DNA from: Prevotellaceae bacterium | GTDB taxonomy: Bacteria; Bacteroidota; Bacteroidia; Bacteroidales; UBA932 | Direction: 5' to 3' | Assembly: GCA_031268055.1 (NCBI GenBank) | Contig: JAIRXY010000307.1 | Span: 1 to 8,810, forward strand | Length of the DNA: 8,810 bases | Shown: one piece after another, positions 1 through 6,412 of the stretch | How positions within the stretch are numbered: the first letter of the stretch is position 1 | Layout: each line of letters begins with the position of its first letter | Position numbers and translations under genes: made by a program | The notes under the pieces: model-generated | What the model was told of the DNA's origin: nothing | The model's database searches: none | The model's input: the letters and a program-made list of their open reading frames with translations, nothing else

Positions 1-33
1 AATTAAAAATTAAAAATTAAGAATTAAGAATTA
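1..33. repeat. A/T-rich heptamer/octamer satellite
   Basis: The first 33 bases are a run of AATTAAAA followed by AATTAAG-type units. The same AATTAAG/CTTAATT heptamer recurs at 6413-6440, 7461-7516 and 8641-8661, so it is a dispersed satellite of this genome. It is cut by the left window edge and joins directly to the 16-bp inverted repeat that starts at base 30. Confidence 0.85.
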
Positions 34-99
34 TCCTGACGGTGCGGGATAACTTTTAATTACGCTACTCCCGTGCCAGCGAGACATCAATGCTGGTAG

Positions 100-118
100 C
101 TCCGTGCTGCGCACGGAG
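100..118. repeat. Perfect hairpin, 8-bp stem
   Basis: CTCCGTGC (100-107) pairs with GCACGGAG (111-118) around a TGC loop. A second hairpin follows at 125-140 (AACTCC, loop ATAC, GGAGTT). Both belong to the family of short palindromes found throughout the left repeat region. No T-run follows, so they do not look like intrinsic terminators. Confidence 0.7.
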
Positions 119-169
119 TAATTCAACTCCATACGGAGTTGTGTGTAAAGTGTACCGACACGGGCATTC

Positions 170-538
170 TTGTGCGTAAGGTGTATCGACACGGGCATTC
201 TTACCCCGCGCTACGCACGGGGTTATCCACATTAAAGTCCTACCGGACTTTTCTGCAACGACACGGGGATGACACAACAAAGCCTCAAACGGAGTTGTGC
301 GTAAGGTGTACCGACACGGGCATTTTTACCCCGCGCTACGCACGGGGTTATCCACATTAAAGTCCTACGGACTTTTTCGCAACGACACGGGGATGACACA
401 ACAAAGCCTCAAACGGAGTTGTGCGTAAGGTGTACCGACACGGGCATTCTTACCCCGCGCTACGCACGGGGTTATCCACATTAAAGTCCTACCGGACTTT
501 TTCGCAACGACACGGGGATGACACAACAAAGCCTCAAA
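170..538. repeat. Three tandem copies of a ~124-bp repeat
   Basis: Copies lie at 170-290 (lacking the first few bases), 291-414 and 415-538. A partial, diverged start of another copy lies at 135-169. Each copy carries two internal palindromes: one of CCCCG/CGGGG type around GCGCTACGCA, and one pairing AAAGTCC with GGACTTT. The loop of the second varies by one base between copies (TACC in copies 1 and 3, TAC in copy 2) while the stem is kept. Between the palindromes each copy has TTATCCACA. The unit length is 124 bp, not a multiple of three, so a reading frame entering one copy changes phase in the next. This argues against coding. The short open frames at 139-360 and 421-693 are by-products of the repeat. 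Confidence 0.9.
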
Positions 539-548
539 GGGCTTTAAG

Positions 549-733
549 ATGGATAATAAACCCTATGCAAGGGAAGGGAAGGGAAGGGAAGGGAAACGAA
601 ACGAAACGAAACGAAACGCAGGGGTTACGGAAAGGCGCGGGCTACTCTGCAGAGCTACGTAGTAGCTCAACATGGATAAGCCTGTGCAAGTGAAACGAAA
701 CGCAGCGCGGGGCTACAGAAAGGCACGGGCTAC
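549..733. repeat. Imperfect direct repeat pair with an intervening hairpin
   Basis: Copy A (549-644) and copy B (672-733) share, in order, ATGGATAA, a TGCAAG box, GAAACGAAACGCA, a GGGGTTAC/GGGGCTAC box and AGGC(G/A)CGGGCTAC. Copy A is longer because of expanded pentamer runs. Between them, GAGCTAC (652-658) and GTAGCTC (662-668) form a perfect 7-bp hairpin with a GTA loop. No gene is visible here. Confidence 0.75.
571..615. repeat. Pentamer microsatellite (GGGAA)5(ACGAA)4
   Basis: Five consecutive GGGAA units (571-595) are followed without interruption by four ACGAA units (596-615) and then a variant ACGCA. The matching part of the downstream copy (about 691-704) has only one or two ACGAA-type units. 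This suggests recent slippage expansion of the upstream copy. Confidence 0.9.
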
Positions 734-787
734 AAGCCAGCGCCAGCGAAAAAGCCCGCGCCAACGAGAAGCAGCGGGATAATAGCG

Positions 788-855
788 ATTTTGAATTTTG
801 AATTGGCGTGCACCGTCAGGATAATCCAAAATTCAAAATTCAAAATTCAAAATTT
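788..855. repeat. Inverted pair of TTTTGAA / TTCAAAA heptamer runs
   Basis: Two TTTTGAA-type units at about 788-804 face three to four ATTCAAA-type units at about 828-855, so the two runs could pair with each other around the right 16-bp inverted repeat. The run ends a few bases before the GTG chosen as start of the first gene. The same heptamer occurs at 7188-7206 at the end of the LolA-like gene. Confidence 0.8.
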
Positions 856-862
856 TTTACCG

Positions 863-1288
863 GTGAACTTTGAGAAAATAGACATACTTACGCTTTTGCC
901 GCAACGCCCTCCGTTTGTGATGGTTGATAAGCTTCTCCTCTATGACATGGGTGTTACGGAAACATCGTTTCGGGTGCACGAGGATAATATCTTTTGCGAC
1001 GATGGCAGGCTGTCGGAATCGGGGCTGATAGAAAATATTGCGCAAACTTGCGCCGCAGGCATAGGATACGTCAACAAGTACAGCTATAACGATGCAATAA
1101 AGCTGGGCTTTATCGGCTCTATCCGCAACATGGAAATATTCCGGCTGCCGCAGACAGGCGAAACCCTCACTACGCGGATCTGCACGGTGGAGGAAGTCTT
1201 TCGGATGACACTTATAAATGCAAAGGTTACCATTGGTCAGGAGCTTATTACATCGGCGGAAATGAAGATAGCGATAATTGATAATTGA
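863..1288 (+). CDS. Hot-dog 3-hydroxyacyl-ACP dehydratase-like protein (ApeP/FabZ-like)
   Basis: This 141-aa protein opens with a FabZ-like strand, LLPQRPPFVMVD (residues 11-22), followed by the hot-dog helix GLIENIAQTCAAG (54-66), whose Glu57 matches the catalytic Glu of FabZ. In an ungapped alignment the FabZ catalytic His (of GHFPG) falls on Ile43. A His lies four residues earlier (His39, in VHEDN) and might stand in for it, because ApeP-like dehydratases have a His upstream of a DGRL segment that is also present here (47-50). Its likely role is dehydrating 3-hydroxyacyl-ACP during polyene synthesis, in the cytoplasm. I chose the GTG at 863 because it precedes the conserved domain closely. 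An upstream in-frame TTG at 791 would add 24 residues encoded by satellite repeat. No Shine-Dalgarno is seen. It is the first gene of the block. Activity alone, or only with a partner, is open. Confidence 0.8.
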   Translation: MNFEKIDILTLLPQRPPFVMVDKLLLYDMGVTETSFRVHEDNIFCDDGRLSESGLIENIAQTCAAGIGYVNKYSYNDAIKLGFIGSIRNMEIFRLPQTGETLTTRICTVEEVFRMTLINAKVTIGQELITSAEMKIAIIDN

Positions 1289-1330
1289 CAATTTCTTTGC
1301 TGGTAGGACATTGAGATTTTTTTTGAAATA

Positions 1331-1771
1331 ATGAGCAGCAATAATAACAACAACGTACTACTTACAGCCTCCAAGGAGGTAGAAGTTCGCTTTAGCGAGG
1401 TAGATTCCATGAGTATTGTCTGGCACGGGGCGTATGCGCTGTACTTTGAGGATGCTCGGGAGGCTTTTGGCGCAAAGTATACGCTTGGCTACCTCGATAT
1501 TTTCGACAAGGGCTACTATGCACCCTTAGTTGACTTGAAGTTTTGCTACAAAAAACCGCTGCGCTACGGCACAAAAGCACGCATAGATATTACCTACCAC
1601 AGCACAGCGGCCGCAAAGATAGTGTTCGATTACGAGATATTCGACGTAGATAACGGTTTGCTGGTGGTCACCGGAAGCTCCACTCAGGTTTTTCTGGACA
1701 AGCAATACCAGCTTGTTTGGGCTACGCCGCCGTTCTACGAGGCGTGGAAGCAAAAATGGGGGGCGCTATGA
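1331..1771 (+). CDS. 4HBT/YbgC-type acyl thioesterase
   Basis: A 146-aa single hot-dog domain of the 4-hydroxybenzoyl-CoA thioesterase type. The signature segment is VRFSEVDSMSIVWHGAYALYFEDARE at about residues 19-44, containing the family's E-x-D element with its catalytic Asp and the helix that follows. The family hydrolyses acyl-CoA or acyl-ACP thioesters in the cytoplasm. In aryl polyene-type clusters such an enzyme is usually present and may release or edit the chain. The N-terminus has a five-Asn run encoded by AAT/AAC triplets, which looks like a slippage tract and not conserved protein. A T-run and A-rich leader precede the ATG, with no Shine-Dalgarno. The stop overlaps the next start as ATGA (1768-1771), indicating translational coupling to ketosynthase 1. 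Confidence 0.88.
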   Translation: MSSNNNNNVLLTASKEVEVRFSEVDSMSIVWHGAYALYFEDAREAFGAKYTLGYLDIFDKGYYAPLVDLKFCYKKPLRYGTKARIDITYHSTAAAKIVFDYEIFDVDNGLLVVTGSSTQVFLDKQYQLVWATPPFYEAWKQKWGAL

Positions 1772-2934
1772 TTGCTTGGGCAGGCGATAACATCATTTCA
1801 TCCTTAGGGTTTACAACGGAGGCGTGCTACCGCTCCGTCGAGGCCGGACGGTCGGGCGTACGCCTGCACAGCCCGTTCATGGGGCTGGCGGAGCCGCTGA
1901 TGGCCTCGCTGATTGACAGGGAGCAGCTGAACGACAGCTTTGCCGCAGCCTACTCCAGCTCCGATGGCTATACTGCGCTCGAAAAAGCGGCTATCCTCTC
2001 CGTAGGCAGGGCGGCGGCGCAGGCGCAGGTAGACCTCTCCGACCCGGGTGTTTTGCTTGTTTTTTCGTCAACCAAGGGCAACGTGCACCTGCTCGACGAG
2101 AACGAAAGTCAGCCTCACCGCGAGCATATCTACCTCTGGCACACAGCCCGCCTCATAGCGGAGCGCTTCAAAAATCCCAACGAGCCGGTAGCCATCTCCA
2201 ACGCCTGCATATCGGGGGGCTGCGCACAGATTGTCGCCATGCGGGAGTTGGAGTCGGGATTGTACCACCATGTCGTGGTGGTGGGGGTAGAAATGCTGTC
2301 GAAGTTTATCGTTTCCGGTTTTCAGTCGCTCAAGGCGCTGTCGCCGGAGCCATGCCGCCCGTTCGACGCCGCCCGCGCGGGGCTTAACTTAGGCGAAGCC
2401 GCCGCCACCATAGTTTACCAGCGGGTGGACAGGGAGGAGAAGTCAGGTGACGTTGCGCTGCTGCGGGGCGCTGTGCGCAACGACGCCAACCATATTTCGG
2501 GGCCGTCGCGCACGGGCGAGGGGAGCCTCCTCGCCCTGCAAGCCCTGCTGCGCGAGGTAGCACGCAGCGACGTTGCGTTTATCAACGCGCACGGGACGGC
2601 TACCGCCTACAACGACGACATGGAGGCAACCGCCATTACCCGCGCCGGGCTGCACGCAACGGCCGTGAACAGCCTGAAAGGGAACTTCGGGCACACGCTG
2701 GGAGCGGCAGGCGTTTTGGAAAGCATCATATCGGCTCACGCCCTAAAGCGCGGAGCGCTGCTGCCCACCTGCGGGTTCAAAGCCGGAGGGGGAGAGCTCC
2801 GGCTCAACGTGCTTGATAAAGCTGGCCGCACAGAAAAGCCATACTGCATAAAAATGCTTTCGGGGTTTGGCGGGTGCAACGCCGCACTGCTGTTTAAATA
2901 CGTAAAGGAGGAGAGGCCATGCCGCAATCCATAA
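1768..2934 (+). CDS. Beta-ketoacyl-ACP synthase (active-type KS 1)
   Basis: A 388-aa thiolase-fold ketosynthase with the complete triad: Cys147 in ISNACISGG, His275 in INAHGTATAYND and His309 in KGNFGHTLGAAG. Other KS landmarks are CRPFDAARAGLNLGEAAA in the middle and the GFGGCNAALLF terminus. It should catalyse decarboxylative Claisen extension of an ACP-bound chain. The nucleophile motif NACISG differs from the usual TACSS, so it is a divergent KS, as seen for secondary-metabolite enzymes. The ATG at 1768 overlaps the thioesterase stop and starts right at the domain; in-frame starts upstream would lie inside the thioesterase gene. Its end overlaps the next gene by 16 bp. The neighbouring half-length KS-like protein is a candidate partner (inference). 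Its coding sequence is visibly more GC-rich than the two genes before it. Confidence 0.9.
   Translation: MIAWAGDNIISSLGFTTEACYRSVEAGRSGVRLHSPFMGLAEPLMASLIDREQLNDSFAAAYSSSDGYTALEKAAILSVGRAAAQAQVDLSDPGVLLVFSSTKGNVHLLDENESQPHREHIYLWHTARLIAERFKNPNEPVAISNACISGGCAQIVAMRELESGLYHHVVVVGVEMLSKFIVSGFQSLKALSPEPCRPFDAARAGLNLGEAAATIVYQRVDREEKSGDVALLRGAVRNDANHISGPSRTGEGSLLALQALLREVARSDVAFINAHGTATAYNDDMEATAITRAGLHATAVNSLKGNFGHTLGAAGVLESIISAHALKRGALLPTCGFKAGGGELRLNVLDKAGRTEKPYCIKMLSGFGGCNAALLFKYVKEERPCRNP
2904..2911 (+). promoter_or_regulatory. Strong Shine-Dalgarno (AAAGGAGG)
   Basis: AAAGGAGG ends 7 bases before the ATG at 2919 and lies inside the end of the ketosynthase 1 gene. I see no comparable ribosome-binding site at other starts in the window; the ACP and LolA-like genes instead share an AAAGATTATG leader. 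It fixes the start of the half-length ketosynthase-like gene and supports reinitiation within the overlap. Confidence 0.75.
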
Positions 2935-3560
2935 AAAGATATAGCTACATAACCGACCGGCTGGCGCTGGTGGATGGGAAAACGCTTCCTGTGGCAGCAG
3001 CAGAGGCCACAGAGGAGGGGAATTTTCTCACTTTGCTGTACAGGTCGCTGGGGATAGATTACCCTAAATTTTTCAAGATGGATAGCCTGTCGAAGCTGGG
3101 CTTTCTGGCATCGGAGCTTATTTTGAAGGACGAATCTCCTCGCTTTACCCCGCGGGAGGATGTTGCCGTTGTTTGCCTCAACCGGAGCTCGTCGCTGTCA
3201 ACGGATGTGCAGCATCAGGCATCCATACAGCACGAGGATAGCTGCTACCCCAGCCCTTCTGTTTTCGTTTACACGCTGCCGAATATTGTAGCCGGAGAAA
3301 TCGCTATCAGGAATAAGCTCTTGGGAGAAACGTCCTTTTACGTCTGTCGGGAGTGGAGCGCACAGCTGCTGCTTCGGATGGCGAGCCTCTCCTTTTGCGA
3401 TGCGTGCACCCGCGCCGTGCTTGCGGCGTGGGTGGAGCGCTTTGATGGCGTATCGGAAGCTTTTATGATGCTGGTTGAGCGGGATGGCCTGTCCGGCATT
3501 CCGTTTTCCGCAGAACATGTAGAAATGCTATACCAAAATACTAAAACACAAAATACGTAA
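2919..3560 (+). CDS. Half-length ketosynthase-like protein, probably non-catalytic
   Basis: A 213-aa protein, about half the length of a ketosynthase. It resembles the N-terminal half of the fold: a central SPSVFVYTLPNIVAGEIAIR segment (about 112-131) matches the KS stretch before the nucleophile, then GETSFYVCREWSA (136-148) and CTRAVLAAWVE. Aligned without gaps to FabF (GPSISIATACTSG), the nucleophile position is Glu145; Cys143 lies two residues before it. No HGTGT or GH motif is present because the C-terminal half is absent. Such proteins occur in flexirubin/aryl polyene clusters (general knowledge of KS-like domains of the PF13723 type). A role as chain-length factor or scaffold for ketosynthase 1 is inference. 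A strong Shine-Dalgarno and a 16-bp overlap couple it to the gene before, and no disrupted downstream remnant is seen, so it looks like a designed short protein and not a broken gene. Confidence 0.7.
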   Translation: MPQSIKRYSYITDRLALVDGKTLPVAAAEATEEGNFLTLLYRSLGIDYPKFFKMDSLSKLGFLASELILKDESPRFTPREDVAVVCLNRSSSLSTDVQHQASIQHEDSCYPSPSVFVYTLPNIVAGEIAIRNKLLGETSFYVCREWSAQLLLRMASLSFCDACTRAVLAAWVERFDGVSEAFMMLVERDGLSGIPFSAEHVEMLYQNTKTQNT

Positions 3561-3565
3561 AGATT

Positions 3566-3823
3566 ATGGAAGAGTTGATTTTGCAGCTGAAGCAGGAAAT
3601 TATAAAAGTTTTGAATCTGGAGGACGTAAAGCCGGAGACCATTGCCGACGACGCTCCGCTATTTGGCGATGGGCTTGGCCTTGACTCCATAGACGCTCTT
3701 GAGCTGATTGTTCTCATGGAAAAAACATACGGCATCAAGCTGGAAGACCCTGCTCGGGGGCGCGAGATATTCAAGTCAATTCGCGTGATGGCCGAATACA
3801 TCCACGCAAACCGGCGCAAGTAA
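3566..3823 (+). CDS. Acyl carrier protein
   Basis: An 85-aa, four-helix carrier protein. Ser41 in GLGLDSIDALELIVLMEK is the phosphopantetheine attachment site, and the acidic recognition helix follows it. The C-terminal part (REIFKSIRVMAEYIHANRRK) forms the last helix. It is the only ACP in the window and would carry starter, extender and growing chain for the adjacent ketosynthases, dehydratases and thioesterase. The gene begins 5 bp after the preceding stop and ends 2 bp before the next start, so it is tightly embedded in the operon. Its leader AAAGATTATG is nearly identical to that of the LolA-like gene. Related clusters often carry two ACPs; a second one is not seen here. Confidence 0.95.
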   Translation: MEELILQLKQEIIKVLNLEDVKPETIADDAPLFGDGLGLDSIDALELIVLMEKTYGIKLEDPARGREIFKSIRVMAEYIHANRRK

Positions 3824-3825
3824 GC

Positions 3826-5022
3826 ATGCCAAGAAAAGCTGCCATAACGGGCATTGGCGTAGTATCGGCGCTGGGAGCAGGCCGTGAGCCTACGCTCGCC
3901 GCGCTGCGGGAGGGTCGCACGGGCATTGCCCCCGTGCGCTACCTGAAAACGTCGCACACGGAATTTCTTGTTGGCGAGGTGAAGCTCTCCGATGAGGAAA
4001 TGACGCGCGCGCTGCGCATCCCCGAATCGCAAGCCACAACGCGCACGTCGCTCATGGGGATGGTTGCCGTGCGCGAGGCGCTAGCGCATGCCCGCCTGCA
4101 GCGCAAGAGCGGACTCCGCATAGCACTCGTCTCCGGCACCACCGTTGGCGGAATGGACAAAAGCGAGCAGTACTACCTCGACTTTTTGGCGGGCGATACC
4201 CAAAATGCCTACATCTCCACGCACAGCTGCGGCGCCTGCACAGAAATGATTGCCGACTACTTTGGCATTTTTTCGAGGGTACAAACCATTTCTACGGCAT
4301 GTTCCTCGGCGGCCAACGCCATTATGCTCGGCGCTATGCTCGTCGAAGAAGGCCGGGTAGACGTTGCGGTGGCAGGCGGTAGCGAGTGCCTCACCAAGTT
4401 TCACCTCAACGGATTCAACACGCTGATGATACTCGACCGCGGGCAGTGCAAGCCGTTCGACGCGCGCCGCGCCGGGCTGAACTTGGGCGAGGGGGCAGCC
4501 TACCTCGTGCTGGAGGCCGAGGATGCGCTTGGCGGGCGTGGCGTAGAGCCGCTGTGCCGAATCTCCGGCTACGCCAACACCTGCGACGCTTACCACCAAA
4601 CAGCCTCTTCGCCCAACGGCGATGGGGCGTACCTTTCGATGGCAAAGGCGCTCGAAGCGGCGCAGCTTACCCCCCAAGACATCAGCTACATTAACGCGCA
4701 CGGCACGGGAACGGAGAACAACGACCTGAGCGAGGGGCAGGCCATACAAAGGCTTTTTTGCGGCGGCATCCCCCCCGTTTCGTCCACCAAATCGTTTACG
4801 GGTCACGCCACCAGCGCCGCGGGAGGGGTTGAAGCCGTTATCTCCACGCTGGCGCTGCAGCACAGCTTTATCCCCGCCAACCTGAACTTTGCGCAGCCGA
4901 TGCCGGAGCTGTCGTTTACGCCTGCTGCCGGCGGCGATTCGCCTGCTCCTTTGCGGCATGTGCTCTCCAACTCGTTTGGCTTTGGCGGAAACGATACATC
5001 GCTTATTTTTTCAAAGATATGA
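3826..5022 (+). CDS. Beta-ketoacyl-ACP synthase, FabF-like (active-type KS 2)
   Basis: A 398-aa ketosynthase of ordinary FabF length. It opens with AITGIGVVSALG and has the full triad: Cys159 in STACSSAANA, His292 in INAHGTGTENND and His327 in KSFTGHATSAAGG, ending in SNSFGFGGNDTSLIF. It should extend ACP-bound chains with malonyl-ACP. This is the most canonical of the four ketosynthase-fold proteins in the window. The start lies 2 bp after the ACP stop, and the stop overlaps the next gene's start (ATGA, 5019-5022). The next gene encodes a triad-less KS-fold protein, the arrangement of a KS with a chain-length factor. Which of the two ketosynthases does iterative extension cannot be read from sequence alone. 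Long open frames on the opposite strand here are shadows of its GC-rich codon use. Confidence 0.94.
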   Translation: MPRKAAITGIGVVSALGAGREPTLAALREGRTGIAPVRYLKTSHTEFLVGEVKLSDEEMTRALRIPESQATTRTSLMGMVAVREALAHARLQRKSGLRIALVSGTTVGGMDKSEQYYLDFLAGDTQNAYISTHSCGACTEMIADYFGIFSRVQTISTACSSAANAIMLGAMLVEEGRVDVAVAGGSECLTKFHLNGFNTLMILDRGQCKPFDARRAGLNLGEGAAYLVLEAEDALGGRGVEPLCRISGYANTCDAYHQTASSPNGDGAYLSMAKALEAAQLTPQDISYINAHGTGTENNDLSEGQAIQRLFCGGIPPVSSTKSFTGHATSAAGGVEAVISTLALQHSFIPANLNFAQPMPELSFTPAAGGDSPAPLRHVLSNSFGFGGNDTSLIFSKI

Positions 5023-6065
5023 TGAGCAGGACGAACGACGTATATATTTTGGCAGCAAAGCAAATCTCTGTCCAGCCGCCGCTCTCCGACGAGTGGATGG
5101 AGGCTCCGCTGCGCTACGGCGAGCAGCCCTACGTGCGCGCCGTAGACCCCGACTACAAGCAGCATTTTGCGCCAAACGAGGCGCGCAGGCTGGGGAAAAT
5201 ACTGAAGCGCGCCTTGCTCACCTCGCGGCAGGCTATGACAGCGTCGGGCATTGCCAAGCCCGACGCCGTGGTTACCGCAACAGGCTTGGGGTGTATTGAT
5301 AACACCGAGCTCTTTCTGGACGCGCTGGTGCGCGAGGGAGAAGCGCTGCTCAAGCCAAGCTACTTTATGCAGTCCACGCACAACTCCGTCAGCTCGCTTA
5401 TCGCCATAGACGCACGCTGCCACGGCTACAACTCTACCTACGCTCACAATGGCACATCTTTTGAGTGCGCCCTTGAAGATACTTTTATGCAGCTTAGCCG
5501 CGGCCAAATACAAACAGCGCTGGTAGGAGCGCACGACGAAATGACGCCCGGCTACTTTGCGCTGCTAAGCCGCATAGGTTACCTTGGGCACGCTCCGGGC
5601 GGCTTTAGCGGCGAAGTTGCGCTCAGCATGATGCTGGCAGCAAAGCCCCAAGAGCGCTCCCTCTGCCGCCTGCGCGGAGTGGAGATGGAGTACCACCCCA
5701 CCGGCGAAGCCTTGCGGCAGGCGCTCCGCCGGCTGCTGCAGGGCGCTCAATGCCGCATGGAGGAGGTTGATGCAGTGATGGTAGGCCTCAGCGGGCAGCC
5801 GTCGAACGACGATGCGTACGCAAGCATTTGTCCGGAGCTGTTTCCCCACAAGCAGCTGCTTCGCTACAAGCATCTGTTTGGCGAATCGTACACTGCGCCG
5901 GGGCTGGGGGTATACGCCGCAGCGGTATGCCTCCATCGGCAGCGCATTCCGGCGCACCTTTTTGTCGATTGCGAAAGCGGAGAGCAGCGCGGCGTAAGGC
6001 ATATTTTGTTTTACAACCATTTTGAAGAAAAAAATCACTCACTAATACTGTTATCGGCATGTTAA
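5019..6065 (+). CDS. Ketosynthase-like protein without catalytic triad (chain-length-factor-like)
   Basis: A 348-aa KS-fold protein. The region MQSTHNSVSSLIAIDARCHGYNSTYAHNGTS (about 118-147) is the strand-loop that holds the nucleophile in true ketosynthases; here Gly145 occupies the Cys position. The HGTGT motif is replaced by LSGQPSNDD, and the GH of the second His motif becomes GE in HLFGESYTAPGLG. It therefore cannot catalyse condensation in the usual way. The glycine-rich C-terminal framework is kept, so the fold is under constraint. By analogy with KS/chain-length-factor heterodimers of type II systems it probably pairs with the upstream FabF-like protein (inference). Start codons at 5019 and 5022 are both possible; the first overlaps the previous stop. 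The end overlaps the next gene by 7 bp. Confidence 0.8.
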   Translation: MMSRTNDVYILAAKQISVQPPLSDEWMEAPLRYGEQPYVRAVDPDYKQHFAPNEARRLGKILKRALLTSRQAMTASGIAKPDAVVTATGLGCIDNTELFLDALVREGEALLKPSYFMQSTHNSVSSLIAIDARCHGYNSTYAHNGTSFECALEDTFMQLSRGQIQTALVGAHDEMTPGYFALLSRIGYLGHAPGGFSGEVALSMMLAAKPQERSLCRLRGVEMEYHPTGEALRQALRRLLQGAQCRMEEVDAVMVGLSGQPSNDDAYASICPELFPHKQLLRYKHLFGESYTAPGLGVYAAAVCLHRQRIPAHLFVDCESGEQRGVRHILFYNHFEEKNHSLILLSAC

Positions 6066-6412
6066 AAATAATTTTGCTATCCGTCGCGCAGTGCCTGCTT
6101 TTGTCCGGCGGGCAAGTTATGCTGAAGCTGGCTATGGGACACACGGGACAATTCGGCTTTACATGGGTATTTTTCCGCAGCCTGCTGGTCAACTATCGCC
6201 TGCTGGCCTCAGGGCTGTGCATGACAGCGGCCACCATTTTGTGGCTGTACATCATCAAGCATTTCGATTTTTCGGTGGCCTACCCCATAACAGGTATGAG
6301 CTACGTTTTTGGAATGCTTGCGGCAACCTGCATCTTTCACGAAGCAATACCGCTAACCCGCTGGATAGGCGTTGCGCTGATAGTGGGAGGCGTTGCGCTG
6401 ACGACAAGATAA
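6059..6412 (+). CDS. Small four-helix membrane transporter (SMR/EamA, ArnE/F-like)
   Basis: A 117-aa, very hydrophobic protein with four likely membrane segments at about residues 3-20, 46-66, 72-92 and 97-116. GGQVMLKLAM in the first helix and the FSVAYPITGMSYVFGMLAATCIFHEAIPLTRWIG block are typical of small multidrug resistance/EamA half-transporters, including ArnE/ArnF-type subunits that flip lipid-linked sugars. The family works as dimers in the inner membrane. With a GT2 gene downstream, flipping a polyprenyl-linked sugar or moving the pigment precursor is plausible, but the substrate is unknown. It overlaps the previous gene by 7 bp and its stop abuts a heptamer satellite directly. Confidence 0.85.
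   Translation: MLKIILLSVAQCLLLSGGQVMLKLAMGHTGQFGFTWVFFRSLLVNYRLLASGLCMTAATILWLYIIKHFDFSVAYPITGMSYVFGMLAATCIFHEAIPLTRWIGVALIVGGVALTTR

Larger units (their letters stand above)
30..825. mobile_element. Possible non-autonomous element bounded by 16-bp inverted repeats
   Basis: ATTATCCTGACGGTGC at 30-45 is repeated exactly, inverted, at 810-825. Both copies have A/T heptamer satellites on their outer side (AATTAAG on the left, ATTCAAA on the right). The roughly 765 bp between them hold no convincing gene, only direct repeats, hairpins and pentamer satellites. This resembles a MITE-like or composite repeat element with terminal inverted repeats, but no target-site duplication or transposase is visible. 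The boundaries and the mobile nature are inference. The inverted repeat itself is directly seen. Confidence 0.4.

Noticed and set aside
170..538. CRISPR array
   Set aside because: The units are about 124 bp and directly contiguous, without unique spacers of regular size. No cas-like gene is present.
139..693. Open frames giving repetitive peptides (VYRHGHSYPALRTG type) in the left repeat region
   Set aside because: They read through 124-bp tandem repeats whose length is not a multiple of three, lie over perfect hairpins, and show no family features. They are by-products of the repeat.
791..862. Extended N-terminus of the first dehydratase-like protein from TTG at 791
   Set aside because: The added residues are encoded by ATTCAAA satellite and the 16-bp inverted repeat, and the conserved domain begins right after the GTG at 863.
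857..1291. Minus-strand open frame covering the first dehydratase-like gene
   Set aside because: The plus strand encodes a clear hot-dog domain in nearly the same interval. The minus-strand product shows no family signature.
1289..1330. Bacteroidetes-type promoter (TTTG ... TAnnTTTG) before the thioesterase
   Set aside because: A TTTG-like -33 box can be imagined, but no TAnnTTTG follows at the proper distance. The 42-bp gap more likely lies within an operon.
4081..4959. Long open frame (292 codons) on the minus strand opposite ketosynthase 2
   Set aside because: It is the shadow of a GC-rich, well-conserved ketosynthase gene. Its translation is Arg/Gly/Val-rich with no recognisable domain.
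4803..5534. Minus-strand open frame (243 codons) across the ketosynthase 2 / triad-less KS junction
   Set aside because: It spans the junction of two convincing plus-strand genes, has no recognisable motif and fits codon-bias shadowing.
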